Source: JAAYZH01 sp964479695 (GTDB taxonomy: Bacteria; Bacillota; Clostridia; Saccharofermentanales; Fastidiosipilaceae). Taken from it: a stretch of DNA of 42,406 nt. A program made the translations under genes and the position numbers. The notes under the pieces were generated by a model. That model searched no databases and had not been told where the DNA came from. It saw only the letters and a program-made list of their open reading frames with translations. Shown in pieces: positions 24,957 through 31,651 of this stretch. The stretch spans positions 1 through 42,406 of the forward strand of contig CAYZSO010000023.1 in NCBI GenBank assembly GCA_964479695.1, given 5' to 3'. Position 1 is the first letter of the stretch. Each line of letters opens with the position of its first letter.

Positions 24957-26087
24957 GTGGATATACTAGATTTCTTATCCCGCGGGATTATGAGTGTGAC
25001 TTGGGAACAAGTCGTGATGTGGATCATTGGTGCAATTCTGATTTACTTAGCTATTGCAAAAGAATATGAGCCCTCCCTCCTCTTGCCGATGGGTTTCGGA
25101 GCAATCCTGGTGAATTTACCCTTCTCCGGAGCCGTTACCCAAGTGATTCAAGGGACACCGGTCGAGGGGATTCTAGATACCCTTTATAATGCCGGTATCG
25201 CCAACGAGCTCTTTCCTTTGCTCCTGTTTATCGGAATCGGCGCTATGATCGACTTCGGCCCCTTGTTGTCGAATCCTTTTATGCTTCTCTTCGGAGCAGC
25301 GGCCCAGTTCGGTATTTTCTTCGTACTGGTGCTGGCCCGCATGATTGGTTTCGATTTACGTGATGCCGCCTCCATATCAATCATTGCGGCAGCCGACGGA
25401 CCGACGTCAATTTTCGTGGCCAATTATTTCAACTCAAGTTTGATCGCCCCGATCACGGTGGCGGCGTATAGCTATATGGCGTTGGTTCCCGTCATCCAGC
25501 CGCCGGCTATCCGCCTGGTCACAACGAAAAAAGAACGCAGGATCCGCATGGAATATAATCCTCGTTCAGTCTCTAAGAAAACGAAGATCCTCTTCCCTAT
25601 CCTGGTCACCATGATCACCGGCCTGATTGCCCCAACAGCGGTTTCGCTCGTCGGTTTCCTCATGTTTGGTAACTTGATCCGTGAATGCGGTGTCCTGGAT
25701 TCCCTCTCTCAGACAGCTCAAAAAGAACTGGTCAACCTCATTACGATTCTCTTGGGAATTACGATCGCCTCCAGTATGAAAGCGGAAAGTTTCGTGAATC
25801 TGCGTACTTTGGTCGTGATTGCGCTGGGCTTGGTCGGTTTTATCATGGATACCATCGGCGGTGTGCTCTTCGCCAAATTCCTCAACCTTTTCCGCAAGAC
25901 GAAGATCAACCCCATGATCGGTGCTGCAGGGATCTCTGCTTTCCCCATGAGTTCTCGTGTGGTGCAGCGCATGGCCACTGAAGAAGATCCGGAAAACTTC
26001 ATCCTCATGCATGCTGTGGGTGCCAATGTTTCCGGTCAAATCGCTTCGGTTATCGCAGGTGGTCTCATTATGGCACTCATCCCATAA
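24957..26087 (+). CDS. Na+-pumping decarboxylase beta subunit
   Basis: This integral membrane subunit (376 residues) decarboxylates carboxybiotin and exports Na+. The start is GTG 24957 with AAGGAGG at 24944-24950; an overlapping ATG at 24955 leads to a 4-codon frame only. Multiple hydrophobic helices run throughout. The family motif AAADGPTSIF (Asp at about 147, matching the conserved Asp implicated in Na+ transport) and the late GANVSGQIASVIAGG segment (conserved Asn and Ser) are intact. The length matches the short beta subunits of glutaconyl-/methylmalonyl-CoA decarboxylases rather than the ~430-residue Klebsiella type. The substrate is nevertheless set by the alpha subunit, which is the oxaloacetate type. 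Confidence 0.92.
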   Translation: MDILDFLSRGIMSVTWEQVVMWIIGAILIYLAIAKEYEPSLLLPMGFGAILVNLPFSGAVTQVIQGTPVEGILDTLYNAGIANELFPLLLFIGIGAMIDFGPLLSNPFMLLFGAAAQFGIFFVLVLARMIGFDLRDAASISIIAAADGPTSIFVANYFNSSLIAPITVAAYSYMALVPVIQPPAIRLVTTKKERRIRMEYNPRSVSKKTKILFPILVTMITGLIAPTAVSLVGFLMFGNLIRECGVLDSLSQTAQKELVNLITILLGITIASSMKAESFVNLRTLVVIALGLVGFIMDTIGGVLFAKFLNLFRKTKINPMIGAAGISAFPMSSRVVQRMATEEDPENFILMHAVGANVSGQIASVIAGGLIMALIP

Positions 26088-26141
26088 GACCCTTAGACCC
26101 TTAGAACCATAGAACCATAGGACCATAGAACCATAGGAGGT
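26088..26141 (+). repeat. 10-bp tandem repeat AGAACCATAG type
   Basis: About five to six imperfect units (ACCCTTAG, AGAACCATAG, AGGACCATAG) fill the space between the beta gene and the small membrane subunit. The last unit merges into TAGGAGG, so it provides the ribosome site of the next gene. It is the same motif family as at 5593-5643. Confidence 0.8.
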
Positions 26142-26146
26142 TTACG

Positions 26147-26335
26147 ATGGACCAATTTCTCGAAGTTCTCAAAATAGCTGTAACCGGCATGATCGGCATC
26201 TTCACCGCGATTTTACTCATCTACCTGATGATCTTGCTCCTCACGTATGCCTTCCCTTCGAAGAAGCGCGTGAAACGGGTCATTTCCCGCAAAACCGGCG
26301 AGGTTCTCGAAGAGACGCCACTGAAGGATCAGTAG
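26147..26335 (+). CDS. Small membrane (gamma-type) decarboxylase subunit
   Basis: This 62-residue protein has one membrane helix (about residues 10-34, GMIGIFTAILLIYLMILLLTYAF) and a basic cytoplasmic tail. This matches the N-terminal half of OadG-like gamma/delta subunits, which hold the alpha subunit on the membrane-bound beta subunit. The C-terminal RSIRR-like part of such subunits is missing here but appears as the separate 70-residue gene at 24300. The ATG at 26147 has AGGAGG 6-7 bases upstream. Last gene of the operon. Confidence 0.75.
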   Translation: MDQFLEVLKIAVTGMIGIFTAILLIYLMILLLTYAFPSKKRVKRVISRKTGEVLEETPLKDQ

Positions 26336-26554
26336 AAGAGCACCTTCGCATTGAGCACGTGCTGCACGTACGAACAATGAGCTGCCTCGCAAGAGTTGCA
26401 GCTCTTTTCTTTGGCCAAAGCCGCCCCCAACCACACTGCCAAATCCCCGTACGGATCGGCTGAACCCGCTCAGCCTCACCTGCTCAGCTGAACCCGCCAA
26501 ATCCCCGCCACTTTGCTCTATAATAGGAAGAAAATATTCACCTTGGGGGCTTCC
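26336..26554. promoter_or_regulatory. Intergenic region: weak hairpin, palindrome, MATE -10
   Basis: A short stem AAGAG(T)/(G)CTCTT followed by TTCTTT (about 26390-26411) may terminate the decarboxylase operon. An exact CTTTGGCCAAAG lies at 26409-26420. A duplicated segment (CCAAATCCCCG, and GCTGAACCCGC) lies within 26439-26508. A consensus -10 TATAAT at 26519-26524 precedes the MATE gene, without a recognisable -35. Confidence 0.5.
26409..26420. repeat. Intergenic CTTTGGCCAAAG palindrome
   Basis: This is one of seven exact 12-bp copies in the window: 3123-3134, 8950-8961, 24233-24244, 26409-26420, 28071-28082, 31216-31227 and 37431-37442. Three more copies share the inner TTTGGCCAAA (31869-31878, 34524-34533, 38851-38860). 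This copy and 28071 are outside genes, so the pattern is not only codon choice. Here it is followed by CCGCC, as at 28071, 33908, 19637 and 37431. Confidence 0.9.
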
Positions 26555-27967
26555 ATGGCTTTCGACTATCAAGATTTGAAAATCGTCCGCTACCTCAGGG
26601 TTCATCACGCCGAAATCCTCGAATTCAGTTCGGATATGAAGCGGATGGTACTCCCCGTCATGATTGAGCAATTAGCTGCGGTCATGATGTCTCTGATTAG
26701 CACGATTATTTCCTCGCAATTGGGGCCCGCAGCCATTTCCGCGATCGGCTCTGTCGGCACATTAAACATGCTGGTAATCAGTGTCTTTTCCTCCCTGGCC
26801 ACTGGGGGAACCGTGGTCGTCGCTCAATATGTCGGGCGAGGTGATCGGGAAAAAGTCAACAAAACCGTCATCACCGGTCTCATCAGCACCGGGATCCTAG
26901 TCATCGTCATGGTGATTTTCCTCTTGATCTTTCGCAGACCGCTCATCAATCTCTTTTTCGGTGGGGCTGACCAGGTCGTGATCGACTTGGCCATCCAATA
27001 TCTTACCGCGATCTGCTTCTATTTCTTGCCCTTTGGCCTAACATCCATGGGACTCGCCCTCCTCCGCGGAGCGGGCGACATGAAAACACCCATGCAAGTC
27101 TCTATCATCACCAATATCATAAGTGCAGTGATCAGTTACCCTTTGATTTACGGCTTCGCCTCACCCGGAGCAGGCAAGGGATTCGGGGTCAGCGGCGCAG
27201 CGATAGCCATGGCGATCTCCCAGACCGTCGGCTTGGGGATGGTCTTATTCATCATTATTCACGGACACCGCAATATCAGCCTCAAAGAAGAAAAACACAT
27301 CCGCATCTCCCTCCCCATCCTGAAAAACATCCTCTTCTTCGGCATCCCCGCCGGAGCCGAACAGCTGATGTTTAATGGCGGGAAACTCTTAGTCCAGACC
27401 TTCATTATGGGACTCGGCACCGCGGCCATCGCCGCCAACAGCATCGTGAATTCGCTGTCCTCTCTGATCAGTGTTGGCAGCAACTCAGTCGCCATTTTAG
27501 CCACATCGCTCATCGGCCAACTCGTCGGAGCGGGCCACAAAGAAAAAGCCCGCACCTGGAACATCTTCCTGACGGCTTTTGCTTCTGCACTCAGCGTGGT
27601 CGCTACGGTGCTCTTCCTCCCACTCAGCAGAATTCTTCCCTCTGCCTACACAAGCGACCCGCAAACCATCGAGCTGTCTCGCCAACTCCTGATCGTCTAT
27701 TTGCTTGTGCTGCCGGTATTGCATTCAACCTCCTTCGTCCTGCCCTCCGGCTTCCGCGGCGCAGGCGACGTACGCTACACAATGATTGTCTCGATCATCT
27801 CCATGTGGACTATGCGGGTCGGAGCCTCCTATTTGTTGGTAGTCGTGTGGGGTCTGGGCGTTCACGGTGTCTGGATCGGCATGTACCTCGACTGGCTCCT
27901 GCGCTCCGCCATCTTCGCCCCGCGCGCACTAGGCCGAAAGTGGTTACAGCACAAGTCGATCAGTTAA
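26555..27967 (+). CDS. MATE-family efflux transporter
   Basis: This 470-residue cytoplasmic-membrane antiporter has about twelve hydrophobic helices in two related halves. Each half carries typical MATE stretches, for example PVMIEQLAAVMM near the start and ALLRGAGDMKTPM (about 167-180) and its second-half equivalent LPSGFRGAGDVRYTM. It likely exports cationic compounds or metabolites using Na+ or H+; a Na+ gradient would be supplied by the decarboxylase upstream. The ATG at 26555 follows TTGGGGG. The frame is open from 26513, but that lies on the -10 box (26519-26524). Confidence 0.92.
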   Translation: MAFDYQDLKIVRYLRVHHAEILEFSSDMKRMVLPVMIEQLAAVMMSLISTIISSQLGPAAISAIGSVGTLNMLVISVFSSLATGGTVVVAQYVGRGDREKVNKTVITGLISTGILVIVMVIFLLIFRRPLINLFFGGADQVVIDLAIQYLTAICFYFLPFGLTSMGLALLRGAGDMKTPMQVSIITNIISAVISYPLIYGFASPGAGKGFGVSGAAIAMAISQTVGLGMVLFIIIHGHRNISLKEEKHIRISLPILKNILFFGIPAGAEQLMFNGGKLLVQTFIMGLGTAAIAANSIVNSLSSLISVGSNSVAILATSLIGQLVGAGHKEKARTWNIFLTAFASALSVVATVLFLPLSRILPSAYTSDPQTIELSRQLLIVYLLVLPVLHSTSFVLPSGFRGAGDVRYTMIVSIISMWTMRVGASYLLVVVWGLGVHGVWIGMYLDWLLRSAIFAPRALGRKWLQHKSIS

Positions 27968-28070
27968 TGATTTGCTGCGTTGTCGGCATTGTCGGCGTTC
28001 CTGTCGTTACTCTCGTTTCAGCCGAGTGATCTGCTGGGGTCAGATCGCTCGAGGAGCTCGAGGAGCCAGG

Positions 28071-28082
28071 CTTTGGCCAAAG
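28071..28082. repeat. Intergenic CTTTGGCCAAAG palindrome, extended
   Basis: This copy has the full 19-bp extended form GGCTTTGGCCAAAGCCGCC, also seen at 37431 within the Fur-family gene. It lies in the short gap between the convergent MATE and uracil-DNA glycosylase genes (27968-28097), which otherwise shows only an interrupted GAGGAGCTCGAGGAGC repeat. Confidence 0.9.
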
Positions 28083-28097
28083 CCGCCACCCTCAAAC

Positions 28098-28838
28098 TCA
28101 TCCCTGAATTGGTTTAAGTTGCCCCAATTCTTCCAATTTCTGCCTTACCGCAAGCATATCTTCCCAAAGAGCCGTCCGATGCTGATTATCTCGTAGTACA
28201 TACGCCGGATGGTATGTTGGCATAATCCAATAGCCACCCTTCTCAATCCATACCCCTCGCACTTTCGTGATCCCATTCTCAAGATCACCGGTGAAGTACT
28301 GATATGCCGACTTCCCAACTAACAGAATCACCTTCGGCCTGACAAACTTAAACTGTTCATTCAACAGCGGCCTGCAAGCCTTCGCCTCTTCAAGCGTTGG
28401 CTCCCGATTCTCGGGCGGCCGACATTTCACAATATTTGCAATATGAAAAGAGTCCGGTCCAATCTCCAGCGCCGTAAGCAGAGTATCAAGCAACTGACCT
28501 GATGGTCCGACAAAAGGCATTCCTTCCTCATCTTCTCTCTGACCCGGCCCTTCACCGATGATTAAGAGAGGGGCGCGAACGGAGCCCCGCCATACAACCG
28601 CATTGGTGCGATTTCGATGCAGGTCGCAGGCTGTACACGCACCACAGCGATCTACAAAATGAAGCCAGGGACTCCTCGGTGCCTGCCCTTCGCCCGCACC
28701 TGTCATCCCTGGCGTTTGTGCTTCGCCGGCTGCGCTAGCCTGCGTGTTTTTTGCTTCGCCGGCTGTGCTAGCCAGCGTGTTTTGTGTTTCGCCGGCTGTG
28801 CTAGCCTGCGTGTCATGTACATCATTATCTGAAAACAT
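28098..28838 (-). CDS. Family 4 uracil-DNA glycosylase
   Basis: This enzyme excises uracil from DNA (base-excision repair); it is of the iron-sulfur type. Motif GEGPGQREDEEGMPFVGPSGQLLD and the late HPAYVLRD (HPS-like motif) mark the active site. Cys residues in CGACTAC, KCRPP and EAKAC can bind a 4Fe-4S cluster. The first ~50 residues are an unusual tail with a 13-residue tandem repeat (ASTAGEAKNTQ type, three copies) coded by GC-rich 39-bp units (about 28700-28820), ahead of a normal-length catalytic domain. It lies 14 bp after the Smr gene and is probably co-transcribed. An internal start at a downstream Met/Val is possible, but the frame is uninterrupted. Confidence 0.88.
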   Translation of the reverse strand: MFSDNDVHDTQASTAGETQNTLASTAGEAKNTQASAAGEAQTPGMTGAGEGQAPRSPWLHFVDRCGACTACDLHRNRTNAVVWRGSVRAPLLIIGEGPGQREDEEGMPFVGPSGQLLDTLLTALEIGPDSFHIANIVKCRPPENREPTLEEAKACRPLLNEQFKFVRPKVILLVGKSAYQYFTGDLENGITKVRGVWIEKGGYWIMPTYHPAYVLRDNQHRTALWEDMLAVRQKLEELGQLKPIQG

Positions 28839-28852
28839 AGGTAACCATCACA

Positions 28853-29206
28853 TCAAATAGAAACAAGCGTAACGCCGTCATTTGAACGTGCCCAATCAGA
28901 ATCATTACGGAAACCGGGGTCAATTTCCAGAATGTGTCGGCCTTGTTTCTCAAAAGGGCCAAACAATTCACCTGGACAAAAAGCCTTAATCTTCGCTTCC
29001 CTTGTCTGTTCCAACAATTCCGCCCGAACTGCATTCCTGATCGAACCACCTTTTCCGGTAGAACCATAGCCATGAATGATTTTCACGCGTTTAACACCAA
29101 TTCGCCGCAGAGTCATAAGCTCCAATTTCAACCTCTTAAGAGCTGTCTCTGTGGAGGGCTTGTCTGACTCTAAGTTAATCAGCGTTGTTGTGTTCGAATT
29201 TGCCAT
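28853..29206 (-). CDS. Stand-alone Smr-domain protein
   Basis: This 117-residue protein is almost entirely an Smr domain. It has an N-terminal strand INLESDK (in place of the usual LDLHG), a long helix STETALKRLKLELMTLRRIG, and the core VKIIHGYGSTGKGGSIRNAV, equivalent to the IIHGxGxGxLR motif. Smr domains of this kind act as nucleases or nucleic-acid binders, and in MutS2 they are C-terminal. A GGAGGGAT ribosome site precedes ATG 29206. It is first of two genes with the uracil-DNA glycosylase, a repair-themed pair. Confidence 0.82.
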   Translation of the reverse strand: MANSNTTTLINLESDKPSTETALKRLKLELMTLRRIGVKRVKIIHGYGSTGKGGSIRNAVRAELLEQTREAKIKAFCPGELFGPFEKQGRHILEIDPGFRNDSDWARSNDGVTLVSI

Positions 29207-29262
29207 CTTATCCCTCCTTCATAAATTAATTAATCTACTCATACTTAACAAGATAATCATAT

Positions 29263-29320
29263 GTAATGGCTTAAAAAACTCCGCTACTGCTGCAGTAAGC
29301 AAGAAGCGGTTCGCCATTAC
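29263..29320 (-). promoter_or_regulatory. Nested hairpin upstream of the smr gene
   Basis: Three nested stems: GTAATGGC/GCCATTAC (29263-29270 with 29313-29320), CCGCT/AGCGG (29281-29285 with 29305-29309) and TACTGC/GCAGTA (29285-29297). On the minus strand the CCGCT/AGCGG stem is followed by AGTTTTTT, so it could work as a terminator or attenuator in the leader of smr-udg. It may equally terminate a transcript arriving from further upstream. Confidence 0.55.
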
Positions 29321-29543
29321 GTAAGGTATATTGCCCTCAAAAATGACCTATTGACCTATTTTGGATTAATCGTTATAGTGAGCGGTTATTCTGAATTAAG
29401 CATAGCACAAAAGTAATGTGAAATTCAAATCCTCTGCAAAGAATTCATTTTCTTCACTTTTTCCGACAAAACTACTCGTTATTATAGAGCATTTTCTTTA
29501 GTAATTACAGCAAGTTCTGCTATTTTGATGGCAGCGTATTTCA
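29321..29543. other. AT-rich gene-free stretch
   Basis: No coding region, RNA or promoter recognised. A TGACCTATTGACCTATT duplication lies near 29345. The stretch is clearly richer in A+T than its neighbours, which suggests DNA of separate origin or a decayed element. Confidence 0.4.
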
Positions 29544-29575
29544 ACTACATAAGTTTATTTTTAAACATATGTAGT
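29544..29575. repeat. 32-bp palindrome (family copy 2)
   Basis: 14-bp arms ACTACATAAGTTTA / TAAACATATGTAGT (one mismatch) surround TTTT. It is identical over 32 bp to 39539-39570 and matches the inner part of the 12288-12331 palindrome. It is followed by a GATGGCGGAGCGGTTTTGGC segment that also follows copy 3, so the shared unit is about 70 bp. Confidence 0.9.
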
Positions 29576-29612
29576 GATTTATTGATGGCGGAGCGGTTTT
29601 GGCAGCGTATTT

Positions 29613-29918
29613 CTCCTGAATTTGTTCTTCGGAGCTTAGAGTAATTGTTATATTGTTTGCAGATTGGTCCGGATCGCGAAACTTGCGACATCGGTTTTAC
29701 AGACTCAGCACTTTAAAAGTTTTTTCCTGTTGGTTCCGTACTTATTGCAGACCAGGTAGCCGTCGAGGTCAGTATTCATTCAATAATTCCTGTCTTCAGG
29801 TCAGTAATCATTCATCTGGCTGTAAAGCAAGTGTCAAGATTATCTCCGGAAATATTTGTTGTCGCAAAGATCCGGATCCAGACCAGTTTGGAAATCTATT
29901 TGGGCTTGGTTAGCGCTT
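29613..29918. repeat. ~306-bp intergenic element, copy 2
   Basis: This is the second copy of the element at 16050-16357. The 65-bp core at 29756-29820 is identical to copy 1. The flanking complementary segments are TTGCGACA near the left and TGTCGCAA near the right. Here it directly follows the palindrome unit at 29544. Open frames in the two copies (86 and 83 residues) are in different phases across the core because of an indel, so a protein product is unlikely. Confidence 0.8.
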
Positions 29919-29999
29919 GGATGGCGCGAAATAGAGGCTAAGTCAAACTAATCAGTCAATTTCACATGTTATGCAAAATAGATTAATACTTAGGAGCAA

Positions 30000-30130
30000 T
30001 AAGTCGAAATTTGCGCTCCTTCCACCTACGCTGTCGAACTCGAATGAATCAGCACTAGGAACTATACGTCGCAATTGCCGCTCCTTCCAACTACGCAGTC
30101 GAACTCGAACGAACGAACATCAGGAACGCG
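30000..30130. repeat. ~64-bp imperfect direct repeat
   Basis: Two successive ~64-bp segments share GCGCTCCTTCCACCTACGC-like and GTCGAACTCGAA blocks (about 30005-30063 and 30067-30130). They continue the gene-free region after element copy 2. No gene is supported between 29207 and 30163. Confidence 0.65.
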
Positions 30131-30163
30131 ATACCAAACCTCACCTACCCGTGCACACCCATC

Positions 30164-30700
30164 TCAGCACAAGGTAACCACTTCATAAGTGATCAGCAGG
30201 TCAGCTATTTCGCCTTCGTTCACGGGAATAATTCCACCGGAACCTCCACCAACACCGGAACCTGCACCAACACCAGCACCAGCACCCCTACCAGCGCCAG
30301 AACCAGCACCACCAGCAACACCAGCGCCAGAACCAGCACCAGAAAGACCAGCAGGGATTTCAATATGACGGGATTCCAAGGAGGCGGCGGCTACGTAGAC
30401 TTTGAGACCGAGTTGCACAATCTTGTGCCAAGCTAGCGCACAGCTGTGGGTACTATCAAGGCTTTCCACAGCATCTTCAACCAAAAGAAAAGCCTGCTTA
30501 CTGTCACCAATATTCGTCAGCGATTCAATGATGCCTGCTAGGAGTCGGCGGGACGATTCTGTGTCTTTGTCGCCCAGCCAATTGCGCGACAAATAGAAGA
30601 GCTTCCCCCGGCTCTTCTCCGCCTCAGGGAAAAGCGACACTTCCTGAGTAATCTCCAGGTCAATCGCAAACTGTTCTTCGGGCCTCACCAGATGTTTCAT
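30164..30700 (-). CDS. DsrE/YedF-like protein with Gly-Ala insertion
   Basis: This 178-residue protein has a core of KLFYLSRNWLGDKDTESSRRLLAGIIESL, KQAFLLVEDAVESL and LGLKVYVAAASLE that follows the pattern of the C-terminal DsrE-like domain of YedF proteins (sulfur/selenium metabolism). The final strand IADLLITYEVVTLC matches the usual ADKVITL end. Where YedF proteins have a CGTCLDYYGL-type loop, this protein has no Cys but a ~38-residue Gly/Ala/Ser/Val run (SGAGSGAGVAGG and on). Absence of the loop Cys argues against sulfur transfer. Its start lies in a 32-bp triplicated junction with the upstream DUF6062 gene. Family assignment is by eye and moderate. Confidence 0.55.
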   Translation of the reverse strand: MKHLVRPEEQFAIDLEITQEVSLFPEAEKSRGKLFYLSRNWLGDKDTESSRRLLAGIIESLTNIGDSKQAFLLVEDAVESLDSTHSCALAWHKIVQLGLKVYVAAASLESRHIEIPAGLSGAGSGAGVAGGAGSGAGRGAGAGVGAGSGVGGGSGGIIPVNEGEIADLLITYEVVTLC

Positions 30701-30779
30701 TTCAGATCACTATCCCTCACCAGATGTTTCATTTCAGATCACTATCCCTCACCAGATGTTTCATTTCAGATCACTATCC
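30684..30779 (-). repeat. 32-bp tandem triplication across a gene junction
   Basis: Three exact 32-bp copies (30684-30715, 30716-30747, 30748-30779). Each unit carries, on the minus strand, the DUF6062 terminal codons GDSDLK and stop overlapped as ATGA with the ATG of MKHLVR. Because 32 is not a multiple of three, ribosomes meet two 11-codon frames (MKHLVRDSDLK-stop) in series, each ending in an ATGA overlap, before the real start at 30700. Confidence 0.9.
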
Positions 30780-31507
30780 CCTTCCAAGCGCCTGATCGCT
30801 CGAGGCAAAGCGTCCTTGCTATTCTTCCAAGGCTCATTTTGATTCCGGTAGTCAAACTTCAACGTAAACCATTCCACATCTCCGGTGATCTCCTTGAATT
30901 TGCCATTCTGCAGCACAGCAAGGTCGTTGAGGAACCCCTCCGCCTCCCTCTGATTCAAGTGCTTCGAAGCCCCCTCCATCAGATCAGCCGTATGTTCTAG
31001 ACAGAACCCTTGCCCTTCACGGAACTTCTTACGGAAAGCTTCGTCCTGCGTATATTCCCAGAAGATCACATCTAAGTATCTGGCCAAAGTCGCCTCCAAC
31101 CGCTCACAGATGACACAAGAATCAACCCGCTTCCGCAACTCCGCAGCCGCTGAGGTCAGCGATTCTTTCCAATCACTTTTTCGTCCGAAGATACCCGCGG
31201 ACTTGTGGGGGGTGGCTTTGGCCAAAGTCCTCTCCAAATCCCCCGTGACATCCTCCAAATGCGTATGGAGCATGAGTCCTAGGCCTAAGCGATTGATCTG
31301 AGAATTATAGAGCATAGTCAGATGATTTGAACAAAAGCCTTTCTCATTCGTCTGCAAGCGGTGGTCAGCCTCCATCAGCGACGGTCCTAGGTAAAACTCA
31401 ACTAAATTCTCTTCTTGCTTGCGGCGCAGTTCACAAATCGGGCACCGCTCCGTCTGATTGAACGCGTCATTTACCGGGATCGTATAAATCTGTTCTTGTC
31501 TGGCCAT
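30761..31507 (-). CDS. DUF6062-family protein
   Basis: This 248-residue protein of unknown function is recognised as the DUF6062 type by two Cys-x-x-Cys/Cys-x-x-x-His pairs: CPICE with GFCSNHL, and CVICE with GFCLEHT. These probably bind metal and arrange two similar halves. The start chosen is ATG 31507 (MARQEQIYTIPVNDAF) with an AGAGGAA ribosome site; an in-frame ATG at 31552 lacks one. A CTTTGGCCAAAG palindrome (31216-31227) is read as Leu-Ala-Lys. It is downstream of the P-loop/Asp23 gene and overlaps the DsrE-like gene start. Confidence 0.75.
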   Translation of the reverse strand: MARQEQIYTIPVNDAFNQTERCPICELRRKQEENLVEFYLGPSLMEADHRLQTNEKGFCSNHLTMLYNSQINRLGLGLMLHTHLEDVTGDLERTLAKATPHKSAGIFGRKSDWKESLTSAAAELRKRVDSCVICERLEATLARYLDVIFWEYTQDEAFRKKFREGQGFCLEHTADLMEGASKHLNQREAEGFLNDLAVLQNGKFKEITGDVEWFTLKFDYRNQNEPWKNSKDALPRAIRRLEGDSDLK

Positions 31508-31579
31508 GAAATTCCTCTGTCTAGTAAGATATGTTGTATGTGTGCGAGTCACTGCATGTCGCTCGCGTTATTTGCGTTG

Positions 31580-31651
31580 ATGCGCGGGACCTGCGATCCG
31601 TTTATGCGCAGGACCTGCGCTCCGTTCATGCGCGGGACCTGCGTTCCGTGA
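31580..31651. repeat. 24-bp tandem repeat, three units
   Basis: Three 24-bp units of the form ATGCGCGGGACCTGCG + TCCGTTC cover the intergenic space and run into the last codons (RRSRA) of the P-loop/Asp23 gene. The array therefore defines that protein's C-terminus. Confidence 0.85.

Noticed and set aside
24955..24969. ATG at 24955 as start of the beta subunit
   Set aside because: It gives a 4-codon frame ending in TAG. GTG 24957 is in the correct frame with an AAGGAGG site.
29207..30163. Prophage or toxin-antitoxin remnant in the AT-rich gap
   Set aside because: No frame with a start, ribosome site and recognisable motif was found. Only repeats and hairpins are supported.
30684..30779. Possible CRISPR array
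   Set aside because: The 32-bp repeats are directly tandem with no spacers and there are no cas genes. The same holds for the arrays at 22602 and 16684.
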